DNA of 64,000 nucleotides from contig JAJHZJ010000269.1 in NCBI GenBank assembly GCA_023548195.1, positions 496,001 through 560,000 of the forward strand. Direction: 5' to 3'. The translations under genes and the position numbers were made by a program. This document shows positions 55,083-64,000 of this stretch, piece by piece (within the stretch, counting starts at the first letter, position 1; each line of letters starts with the position of its first letter). The notes under the pieces are model-generated. The model was not told the DNA's origin, did not search any database, and saw nothing but the letters and a program-made list of their open reading frames with translations. The stretch comes from Bettongia penicillata ogilbyi. Its lineage: Eukaryota; Chordata; Mammalia; Diprotodontia; Potoroidae.

Positions 55083-55097
55083 GGAAACAAGCAATTC
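55083..55097 (+). repeat. Target-site duplication of nested HAL1, right
   Basis: GGAAACAAGCAATTC; the older HAL1 3' UTR text continues after it (AATATAGATCGTACAA). Confidence 0.87.
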
Positions 55098-55609
55098 AAT
55101 ATAGATCGTACAATTATAACAATGCAAACACTTCTATAATATTTATGTTGTAAAAGACAACTTATATTTCTTTCTTCCAATTCTGCCTTTCATTTATTCC
55201 GTTCTCTCCCTTGACCTGTCCTTCCAAAATAGTGTTTGCTTCTAATTATTCCTTTCCCCAAATTGCTATTCCTTTCATTATCTTCCCTCTTCTATCCCAT
55301 TCCCCCTTGCCTTCCTTCAGGATAAAATAGACTTCCATATCCGATGGCATGTGTGTTATTACTGCCTTTAAGCCAAATCCCATGAGAGTAAGTTTCAATT
55401 ATTTCCTTTCATCTCCAGCCTCTTTCCCTCTGTTTTAAAAGTACATTCTAGCATCTTTTATGTGAGATGATTTGCTATATTTTCTACCTCTACCTTTCTC
55501 TTACTACTAGTACACTCCAATCAACACAAAATTTTAGATTTTTAGGTATTCTCCCTTCATATTCATATTCTCCCTTCATCCTGTGCCCTCTGTCCATTTG
55601 TGTGTATGT

Positions 55610-55674
<65 letters not shown>

Positions 55675-56465
55675 GCATATTTGTGCATAAATATAAATAT
55701 ATATACACATATACCCATGTGCATATACATACCAACACATATATACTATACATATATATATATAGCCATACACATCTACATATGTATATTCCCTCTAACT
55801 ACCCTAATACTGAAAAAGGTCTCATGAGTTACAAATAACATCTTTTCATGTAGAAATGTAAACAGTTCAAATTTTAGGAGTTCCTTAAGGGTTTTCTTTC
55901 CTGTTTAGCATTTCATGTTTCCCTTGATTCTTGTATTTGAAAGTCAAACTTTCTATTCAGTTCTAGTCTTCTCAACAATAATGCTAGGATGTCCCCTATT
56001 TCATTGAAATTCCATTTTTTTTTTCCCTTGAAGTATTGTACTCAGTTTTTTCTGGGGAGGTGATTCTTGGTTTTAATCCGATGTCCTTTGACCTCTAGAG
56101 TACCGTGTTTCAAGCCTGTAGATCCCTTAGTGTAGACACTGCTAAATCCTGGGTTATCCTCATTCTATTCCAACAATACTTGAATTCTTTCTTTCTGGCT
56201 ACTTGTAATATTTTCTCCCTCACCTGGGAACTCTGGAATTTGTCTACAGTATTCCTAGGAGTTTTCTTTTTCAGATTTCTTTCAGGAGGTAATCATTGAA
56301 TTCTTTCCAGTTCTATCATACCCTCTGGTTCTAGAATATCAGGGCAGTTTTCCTTGATAACTTATTGGAAGATGATGTTTAGGTTCTTTTTTTGCTCATG
56401 GTTTCCAGATAAAGCAATAATTTTTAAATTATCTCTTCTGGATCTATTTCCTAGGCCAGTTGTTT
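55098..56465 (-). mobile_element. Old HAL1, right piece (3' UTR and ORF1 C-terminal part)
   Basis: Complement of the HAL1 3' UTR to about 55880, with a TA/TG tract, then ORF1 from its end up to the RRM start (TTTCCTAGGCCAGTTGTTTT at 56448). It stops at about 56465, so it was 5'-truncated. ORF1 pieces are too broken to code. Confidence 0.8.
55612..55668. repeat. (TA)n(TG)n microsatellite in HAL1 3' UTR
   Basis: About 12 TA and 15 TG units, at the standard HAL1 position just past ORF1. Confidence 0.95.
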
Positions 56466-57150
56466 TCAGAGTGTTTTTCTTAATTAAATTATACGTTGTT
56501 TCTGTGATTTGTTCTTTGCACCACTCATTTTTTAAGGTCATATTATTCAATTATAAATTAATTTAGATCTATTCTTAAGTGTTTTTTTAATTGAATGTAA
56601 TTTTTGTTGCCTTGCATTCTGAAGAGATTGCATTTAATATTATTGCTTTTCTGCAACTCGTTCTATGGCTTTATGCTTTAATATATACCCAATTTTTGTG
56701 AAGGTGTGATGAGCACCTGAGAAAAAGTGTATATTCACCTGTATTTTTTTTCAGAATTCTATCCTATCTCAAATTTCTAAGATTCTTTTACTTCCCAATC
56801 TTCTTCCATATATCTTTTATTGTTAGATCTTCCTAGCTCTGAAAAGGAAAAGTAGTTGAGGTCACCCAATAATATAGTTTTACTTTCTATTTCCACCTGT
56901 AACTAATTAAACTTTTCCTTTCAAAATTTGGATGGTATATCAAACTGTGCTCTTATGATAAAAAAATTATATTATTTCATTGTATATGGGAACTTTTGGA
57001 AAAATATTTCCTGTTTATCTCCTCTAATTAGGCATAATCTTGTTTTGTTTTTGTTTTTCTTTGTTTTTGATGATGATCAAATTGTGATGTCAGCTGTTCC
57101 AGTCCCATTATTTTTAACTCTGTCTGTTTGTCTCTGTTTCAAGTAGGTTT
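56466..57150 (-). mobile_element. Old L1 ORF2 (endonuclease region) fragment
   Basis: The plus-strand text (TTGTGAAGGTGTGATGAGCA, CCTGAGAAAAAGTGTATATT, then AATTTGGATGGTATATCAAA and GTAGGTTTCTTG) parallels 11500-12130 of the other minus-strand L1. It is strongly decayed. Confidence 0.6.
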
Positions 57151-57154
57151 CTTG

Positions 57155-58185
57155 AGAGAGGTAGAGGCAAGATGGAAGAATCAGAGCAACTAATTACCTA
57201 AGCTCTTAGACAAACTCCTTCTGATACCTCTAAAACGAGATTCTGACCAGATTTTGGAGGGGCAGAATGCAATAGGAGTCAGGCTCTGTCACATACACAA
57301 CCCAGGATAGACTGGAAGGTCAATGTGAAGGATCCATTGCATGAAACTGAAGGAGAAAACAGGTCACAGTGCACAGGCTGTACCAGCAATGTTGCCGCCA
57401 TGGCAGGGCTGAGAAGAAAGCCACAGGCAACCTGGTGCAGCAGCAGGACTGTGAAATCTCGGGCACATAAGCCCAGGATGGGAGTCCAGTGAAAGTAAGC
57501 GAGTGAGAGCCACCACAGATTAAATGTTAGTAAGTTTCCCATTTGAGCTTCCTGGGGCCAAGGTGGGGGAGTGATCTACAAATGTTCTCCCCTTCCCTTG
57601 TTCACATTTAATGACTCATAAATATTTACTCAGAAGAGACCTGGAGCAGTGTGATCAGCTTAAGGGGCAAACAGTCTGTTAGCATGCAAGTCTAGGAAAA
57701 TCACTGAGGGTCCCCCTTGTTGTGCCTGAAGGGGGTCGGTGTAGTACCAGAGCTGTTCCAGACAGCCCCACCTCAGCAAACATGGAAAAGATCCTGAGCT
57801 CCAGGGCAGTGGAGACCACAGCCACCAACACCAGAAACCCAGGCATGCCTCAGTAAGCCAGAGTAATTGGGAAGACACCAGTACAGACACCAATAACTGA
57901 TCTTGCCTGTGCTCTAACTCAGCAGAGGAGACCTGCTGTAGCAAGACCCCTCTTTCCCCATCCTTAAAGCAGTTAGATTCAGGGCAACTCCTAGAAACCC
58001 AGAAAGACTTCAACTGCCCTCTTCTTTCTCACACTATCCAGCTCAGCACCAGGTTAGCTGCAGCTTTGTAGCTTCTAGCTGAAATAACCAGAGACAGCAA
58101 TACACAAAGTCTCAAGTTCAAGATACAAGAACCTTGGGACAAAGTCCCTTGTGCCCCTTTAAAAGCAAGGAAAATGGTGATAATC
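57155..58185 (+). promoter_or_regulatory. L1 5' UTR (decayed)
   Basis: Non-coding leader with CAAGATGG near its 5' end, the same position as in the other L1/HAL1 copies. It has no open frame of note on the plus strand; minus-strand frames here are by-products. Confidence 0.55.
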
Positions 58186-59262
58186 ATGAACAAGAAGCAA
58201 GGCAGAACCAAAAAAGACGTAGAATCTTATGATGGGGACAAGGACCAAAGCACGAATGCCAAAGAGGTGAGCTTTGAGACTGTACTTCCATCTGAAATTT
58301 CAGAAGGGAAGATGAACTGGTCTCAAGCACCAAGGGCACTGTTGGAAGAGCTGATGAAGGATATTTAAAGCCAAATTAGAGAAATAAAATAAAAACTGAC
58401 CACTGATTTAAAAAAAAATATGAATTAAGAATTCACTGAAGAGAACAACTCCTTTAAAAGGAAAATTGGACAAATGTAAAAGGAAGCACAAAACCTAACT
58501 GGGAAAATTGGACAAATCAGAAAGGAAGTATATAAAAACTAACTGGAGAGAATAATTCCTTAAAAGGAACAATTGGACGGATGGAAAAAGAGATGCCAAA
58601 TGAACTGAAGAAAACAATTTGATAAAAATTAGAATTGGGCAAGTAGAAGACAATGACTTTATGAGACATCAAAAATCAGTCAAACAGAATCTAAAGAACG
58701 AAAATATAGAAGAAAATGTAAATTATTTAATTGGGAAAACAACGGACCTGAAAAATTGATCCCGGAGAGAAAATCTAAGAGTTACTGGTCTACATAAAAT
58801 CTTGATGAAAAAAGAGCCTGTACAATATATTCAAAGAAATCATCAAGAAAAACTGCCCAGAAGTCCTATATCCAGAGGGTGAAAAAGTCATTGAACAAAT
58901 CTCCCTTTACCCTCCAAAACACCAAGGAATATCTTTTCCAAATTCCAGAACTATCAAATGAAGGAGAAAAAACTACAGGCAGCCAGAAAGACACCACTCA
59001 AATATTGAGGGGCTACAGTCAGGAGCACACAGGACCTTTCAACTTCTATATTGAAAGGTTTAAGGAATTGAAATATGATATTACACAAGAAAAGGAAAAC
59101 TCAGAATACAAAACCATCAATTACCCAGCAAAGCTGAGCATAATATTCAGGCAAGAAGATGGATATTTAGTGAAGTAAGGGATTCCCAGAACTTCCTGAT
59201 GAAAAGAACAAAAAGCTCAATAGAAAATCTAATGTTCAAACACAAATCTCAAAAGAGTCATA
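58186..59262 (+). pseudogene. L1 ORF1, decayed
   Basis: From ATG 58186 (MNKKQGRTKKDVESYDGDKD) the frame is open for about 60 codons. Its N-terminus resembles the intact ORF1 at 1035 (TIESFYGDKDQ). Later pieces include FKELKYDITQEKENSEYKTI and NYPAKLSIIFRQEDGYLVK (59050-59178). Many stops lie between. Confidence 0.82.
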
Positions 59263-59849
59263 AAAAGGTAAACAGGGAAAAACGAAGTTGTTGTTCAATA
59301 TAGGCATATTGTTTACATCCCTCTAAGGGAAGATGCCACTTATTAATTTTGAGAATTGTATATCTATCATGATATATAAAGGGGATATACATAGGTAGAG
59401 GGAGCAGGTATAAAGTCAATGATGTGAACACAAAAATTTGATTTAAGGGGCAAAGGGATTGTAATAGGAAATGTGAAAAGGAGGAGGCAAAAAATGGTAA
59501 ATCACATCAGAGAAAGAGGAAGAAAATAGTATTACTGTAGAGGAAAAGAGGGAGGGAGATAACCATTGTTTGCTTTTTACTCTTTCCTGATTTGGTCGAA
59601 GAAGGGAGTAACAAATTTCTTTTTGTATAGAAATCTAATTAGTTCTATAGGAAGTATGAAAGGAAGGGGGAAAGTAAAGAGAGGGGAGGTTAAAAGGAAG
59701 GGAAGATGTAGTAAAAGTGAAGGGGAGTTAAAGTAGGGGGTCGGAAAGAAGGAAGGAAAGACTGAGGGAGGCAGTGGTCAAAAATTAAAAATCTACTGTG
59801 GAGGGGAAGGGAGAAGAAAGAGCTAAAAGCCCAAATAGGGGGAAAGACA
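59263..59849 (+). other. Long L1 inter-ORF spacer
   Basis: A purine-rich, non-coding stretch of about 590 bases between ORF1 and ORF2. Its sequence (GGAAAGATGCCACTTATTAA-like start, G/A-rich runs, GGAGTAACA) resembles the HAL1 3' UTR, which also begins just after ORF1. Minus-strand open frames here are shadows. Confidence 0.65.
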
Positions 59850-60051
59850 ATGGATGGAAAGACAGAGATAGTAATCATAACAGTGAACATGAGTGGGATG
59901 TACTTTTCCATAAAATGGAAATGGATACTAGAATGGATTAAAAACCATAGTCCATCAATATTTTGTTTACCAGAAACACATTTGAAAGGCGGAGGATACC
60001 CACAATGTAAAGGTAAAAGTTTGGAGCAGAATATATTGTGCTTCTTCTGAT

Positions 60052-60086
<35 letters not shown>

Positions 60087-62800
60087 GGTGTATCAATCCT
60101 AATCTCAGACAAAGAAAAGCAGAAACAGATCTAATCAAAAGAGATAAGGAAGTAAATTATATCCTGCTAAAAGGCACCATAGGGAACAAAGCCATATCAT
60201 TTCTAAACATATATACTCCAAGTGGTGTAAAATTCAAATTCTTAGAGAAGGTAAGGGAGTTACAGGAAGATATATAGAGGAAAACTATGCTAGTGGGGGA
60301 CCTCAACTTTACCCCTCTGAATTTTTTTAAATTCAAGCTCAGAAAAAAGAAGAAAGAAGTTAAGAAGGTGAATAAAACTCTGGATAAGGTTGCTATGATA
60401 GATTACCGGGAGAAAATTAAATGGGGATAGAAAGGAATATATCTTTTTCTCAGCAGTACATGACACATATACAAAAAATTGACCATGTGCTAGGGCATAA
60501 AAATCTCACAATACAGTGCAGAAAGGCAGAGACAGTCCAGGCATCCTTCTCAGATCATAATGCAATAAATATTATATGTAATAAAAGGCCATAGAAATAT
60601 AGACCAAAATTTAATTGGAAATTAATTAATCTGATCCTAAAGAATGGTTGGGTTAAAAAACAGATGATTGAAATAATCAACAAGTTCATTCAAGAGAATG
60701 ACAATAATGAGACAACCTAACAAATCTTATGGGATTCTGCAACAGCAGTTCTGAGGGAATGTTTTATATCTTTGAATGCCTACATGAAAAAAATGGAGAA
60801 AGAGGAGATCAATGAATTGGGCATGCTGCTCAAAAAGCTTAGAAAAGAACAAATTGAAAATGCCCAAGTAAATACAAATTAGAAATACTGAAAAGCAGAG
60901 AGAGATTGATAAAATTGAAATTAAGAAAGCTATTGAACTAATAAATAAAATTAAGAGTTAATTTTATGAAAAAATCAACAAAATTGAGAAAACTTTGGTC
61001 AATTTGATTTAGAAAAGAAGAAAACCAAATTACCAATATTAAAAATAAAAAGAGTGAAATCACTTCCAATAAGGAGAAAATTAAAACAGTAATGAGAAAT
61101 TACTTTGCCCAACTGTATGCCCATACATTCAACAATCTAAATGAGATGAATGATTATTTTTAAAAATAAAAATTTCCCAGATTAACAAAAGAGGAAGTTG
61201 AACATTTTAATAACTCCATCCCAGAAAAAGTAATTGAACAAGCTATCAGTGAAATCCGTAGTAAAAATCTCCAGGGCCAGATGACTTTACCAATGAATTC
61301 TCTCAAACAATAAAATAACAGTTCATTTCAATACTATATAGAAATTTTTGAAAAAAAATAATGAAGGGTTCCTCCCAAATGATTTTTATGATGCAAATAT
61401 GGTTCCAATACCTAAACCAGGAGGATCCAAAACAGAGAAACAAAATTTTAGGCCAATTTTTCTAATGAATATAGATGCAAAAATTTTAAATACAACATTA
61501 GCAGAAAGAATACAGCAACTTATCACTAGAATAATACATTATGATGAGATAGGATTTATACCAGGAATACAAGGCTGGTTTAATATTAGGAAAACTGTTA
61601 GCATTATTCATTATATCACGAACAAAACTAACAGAAACCACATGATTATCTCTATAGATGCAAAAAAGCTATTGAAAAAAATACAGAACCCATTCCTACT
61701 GCAAACACTGAAGAGCATAGGAATAAATTGAACCTTCCATAAAATAATAATCAATACTTATGTAAAGTCTTTAGCAAGCATTATGTACAATGTGGATAAG
61801 CTAGATGCAATTCCAAAATGATCAGGGGTGAAATGAAGATGTCCATTATCTCCACTACTTTTCAGTATGGAAGTAGATGTTAGTTGTAGCAATAAGAGAA
61901 GAAAAATCAATTGAACAAATTAGAATAGGAAAAGAAGAAAGTAAGATGTCACTCTTTGCCTATGATATTATGCTATGTTTAGAGAATCTCATAGAAACAA
62001 GTAAAAAACTACTTGCAATAATTACCAACTTTGACAAAGTTGCAGGTTGCAAAATAAAGCCACACAAATCTTCTGCATTTCTATATATTACTAACAAAGC
62101 TCAGCAGTAAGAGATAGAAAGACAAATTCCATTTAAAACTACGGTGGACATTAGAAAATAACAGGGAGTCTACCTGCCAAAATAAACACAGGGACTATAT
62201 GAACACCATTACAAAAACACTTTTCCCACAAGTGAAGTCAAATCTAAGTAATTGCAAAAATGTCAGTAGTTCATGGGTAGGCCAAGCCAATATAATAAAA
62301 ATGACAATTCTACCTAAATTGATTTACTTATTCAGTGCCATATCAATCAAACTATCATATAATTATTTTCTAGAGTTAGAAATATGAAAAATCATCTGGA
62401 AGAAAAAATGGTGCAGAATATGAAAGGAACTAATGAAAAGAAATGCTAGGGAAGGTGGACTAGCCCTACCAGATATCAAATTGTATTATAAAGGAGTTAC
62501 TATAAAAACCACTTGTTACTGGCTAAGAAACAGAGGGGTAGATCAGTAGATGTTAGGTACTCAAGATACAGTAGTCAATGAATACAGCAATCTGCCATTT
62601 GATAAACCGAAGGACCCCAGCTTCTGGGTTAAGAACTCACTGTTTGACAAAAATTTCTGGGAAAACTGGATAACAGTGTGGCAGAAACTGGGCACAGACC
62701 AATGCCTGACAACATACACAAAAATAAGGTTCAAATGGGAACATTATCTAGGTATAAAGATTAAGGTGGAGACAGTGGGAAAAAAAAAATCTAAGATATA
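59850..62800 (+). pseudogene. L1 ORF2 (endonuclease and RT), decayed
   Basis: The endonuclease domain starts near 59868 (IVIITVNMSGMYFSIKWKWI) with FCLPETHLKGGG following, the counterpart of the catalytic 'QETH' block. KIDHVLGHKN and SFSDHNAINI (about 60470-60570) are its C-terminal motifs. RT is at 61348-62390: [54 protein letters not shown], then SLFAYDIMLCLENL. Motif C is FAYD instead of FADD and motif A's AFDKI is LLKKI. WVGQANIIKMTILPKLIYLF lies at 62276-62340. Many stops; dead. Confidence 0.88.
60054..60083 (+). repeat. (A)30 homopolymer inside L1 endonuclease region
   Basis: Thirty A in a row interrupt the ORF2 text, an expansion of a short A run. The minus-strand poly-Phe frame is an artefact. 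Confidence 0.95.
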
Positions 62801-62840
62801 TGGAAGTGATTGTTGAACACTGAAAACAAATAAAGTAATT

Positions 62841-63118
62841 CAACTGATAAAATAATGCACAATGAAGCAGACCATTTTCTTTTGTATTATGTTTTGTTTT
62901 ATGATTTCTTCCATTCTTCTTAATTTTTCTATGCAACATTACCACGGTGAAAATATATTTAATAGGGATATATGTGTAGAACCTATATAAAGTTGTATGC
63001 CATCTCAGGAAGGGAGTGGGAGGGATGAAGGAAGGAGAAGGAGGGGAGGGAAAAATCGAAGATATGTGGAAGTGATTGTAGAACACTGGAAAAAAATAAA
63101 ATAATTTAATGTTTTGAA
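62841..63118 (+). mobile_element. Second L1 3' end, directly downstream
   Basis: ATGCACAATGAAGCAGACCA, TTTTCTATGCAACATTACCA, GAACCTATATAAAGTTGTAT, a G-rich run and GTGGAAGTGATTGTAGAACA with AATAAAATAATT form another complete L1 3' UTR end. It resembles 2990-3245. Confidence 0.8.
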
Positions 63119-63119
63119 A

Positions 63120-63205
63120 AGTAGATTTTTTGCAAAGAGTATTTTGTGGGATTTTAGTTTCTAATCCATTCTGCTATGAACCTCTTTTATTGATGAACTC
63201 ATCAT

Positions 63206-63236
<31 letters not shown>

Positions 63237-63244
63237 TACACCAC

Positions 63245-63300
<56 letters not shown>

Positions 63301-64000
63301 AGTTGATTATTAACAGTGCATTGTCCTCCATCTTAATTTCTGGTTTATCCTTCTCTTTCTCTTTTTAACATTTCCCTCCTTTAAAATCTGCTTTACTTCT
63401 GACCACTGCCTTCTTTTATCTACTTTTCCCTTTTATGAATCCCAATTTATCTCATCTCCTTCCTTTTTACTTTCTTGCTGAACAAGATCAATTTTTATTC
63501 ACATGCATACTTGCACACAGGCACAAACAAACCCATTTAGATCTTAGTGAGAATCATGCAGTACTCTCCCTCCCATAATCTTTCTCTCTACTGTAAAAAC
63601 CCTTCTTTGTGCAGGCCTTTTATGTGAAATGTTTTTTTGTCATCCTGCCTCTCCCTTCTTCCATCTCCCAGTGTATTCTGCCTCTTCACTTTTCCATTTT
63701 TGTATCATCTCAATATAATTGATTCACTCTTACGCCCTTTTTCTATACAGACTCCCTCTAATTTTCCTAATAATTACCATGTTTTAAAAAGTTATGTGTG
63801 TGTGTGTCTATCTCAGCTACCCAAATAGAAATGTAAATTGTTTAGTCTTATTGTGCCCTTTTGATTATTTTTCGGTGTTTACATTTTTATGCTTCTCTTG
63901 AATCTTGCACTTGAAAGTCACATTTTCTATTCAGATCTGGTCTTTTCATCAGGAATTCTTGAAAGACCTCTAAATCATTAAATATCATTTTTTTTCTTAT
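63120..64000 (-). mobile_element. L1, junction of ORF1, spacer and ORF2, cut by window edge
   Basis: The plus strand reads the complement of the ORF2 start (GGATTTTAGTTTCTAATCCA, TTTTATTGATGAACTCATCA) to about 63320, the inter-ORF spacer to about 63880 and the ORF1 end (AAGTCACATTTTCTATTCAG, TCTTTTCATCAGGAATTCTT) to 64000. The spacer again has a TG tract (63796-63808) close to the ORF1 end. The 5' part lies to the right of the window. Confidence 0.75.
63204..63300. repeat. (CA)n and (CTAT)n microsatellite
   Basis: CA units at 63204-63241, then about 13 CTAT units to 63300, inside the L1 ORF2 start. Confidence 0.95.

Larger units (their letters stand above)
57155..62840 (+). mobile_element. 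Old near-complete L1 with C-terminal ORF2 deletion
   Basis: In order: 5' end GAGGCAAGATGGAAGAATCA (57162), a 5' UTR of about 1 kb, ORF1 (58186-59262), an inter-ORF spacer of about 590 bases, and ORF2 from 59850. It has a shortened end that jumps from the segment after RT directly to the L1 3' tail (GGAAGTGATTGTTGAACACT near 62804). The total of 5.7 kb lacks roughly the last 300 codons of ORF2 and most of the 3' UTR. Confidence 0.83.

Noticed and set aside
59690..60112. 140-codon minus-strand open frame with poly-Phe
   Set aside because: Antisense of the L1 spacer and of the (A)30 run.

Overview
The window looks like intergenic, AT-rich DNA from a mammal, most likely a marsupial. The evidence is the repeat content. 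There are many LINE-1 copies of a metatherian type, and many 'half-L1' (HAL1-like) elements that carry only the first L1 reading frame. There are also SINEs with a tRNA-like head and an RTE-like tail, RTE-clade LINE fragments and old MIR pieces. I find no functional host gene, no tRNA or rRNA gene and no CRISPR array. The species cannot be told from the sequence alone.

Layout. 1-2022 is the 5' part of a young L1 on the minus strand with an intact ORF1 that runs off the left edge. It sits in the 3' end of an older plus-strand L1 (to 3245). 4275-8855 is another old plus-strand L1, split by a full-length minus-strand HAL1 (4974-7943) with a target-site duplication. 8900-10290 holds more plus-strand L1 pieces and 10300-13650 an old minus-strand L1. 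14745-15343 is a large duplicated CTT/CTC tract. 15655-22612 is a row of three same-strand HAL1 copies. The middle copy is interrupted by a processed pseudogene of NCAPH2 (condensin-2 subunit H2, 18001-20266). 22890-27140 holds L1, MIR, SINE and RTE pieces. 27716-30615 is a full-length HAL1.

31185-32845 holds MIR, L1 and a SINE split by an unidentified 530-bp insert. 32945-37075 is a pile of HAL1 copies, two minus and one plus, meeting head to head. 37835-41100 is mostly unique, with one RTE fragment, one MIR and one SINE. 41100-43265 is an internally deleted HAL1 followed by a 5'-truncated one. 43320-46000 is a minus-strand L1 with a SINE inside. 46150-49490 is a minus-strand HAL1 split by an unusual inverted SINE dimer. 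50118-51700 holds old SINE and L1. 51885-56465 is an old HAL1 split by a younger full-length HAL1 (52200-55082), whose ORF1 is open except for one stop codon. 56466-64000 is L1: a minus fragment, a decayed near-complete plus-strand L1 (57155-62840), an extra L1 3' end, and a minus L1 running off the right edge.

How the parts relate. The HAL1s lack any reverse transcriptase, but their last ~35 bases resemble the L1 3' ends seen here, so they were probably moved in trans by L1 ORF2 protein. In the same way the composite SINE shares its 3' tail with the RTE LINE. Nested insertions give a relative order: old L1 and type-B HAL1 first, then type-A HAL1 (GC-rich 5' UTR with tandem monomers), with the L1 at 1-2022 the youngest by intactness.
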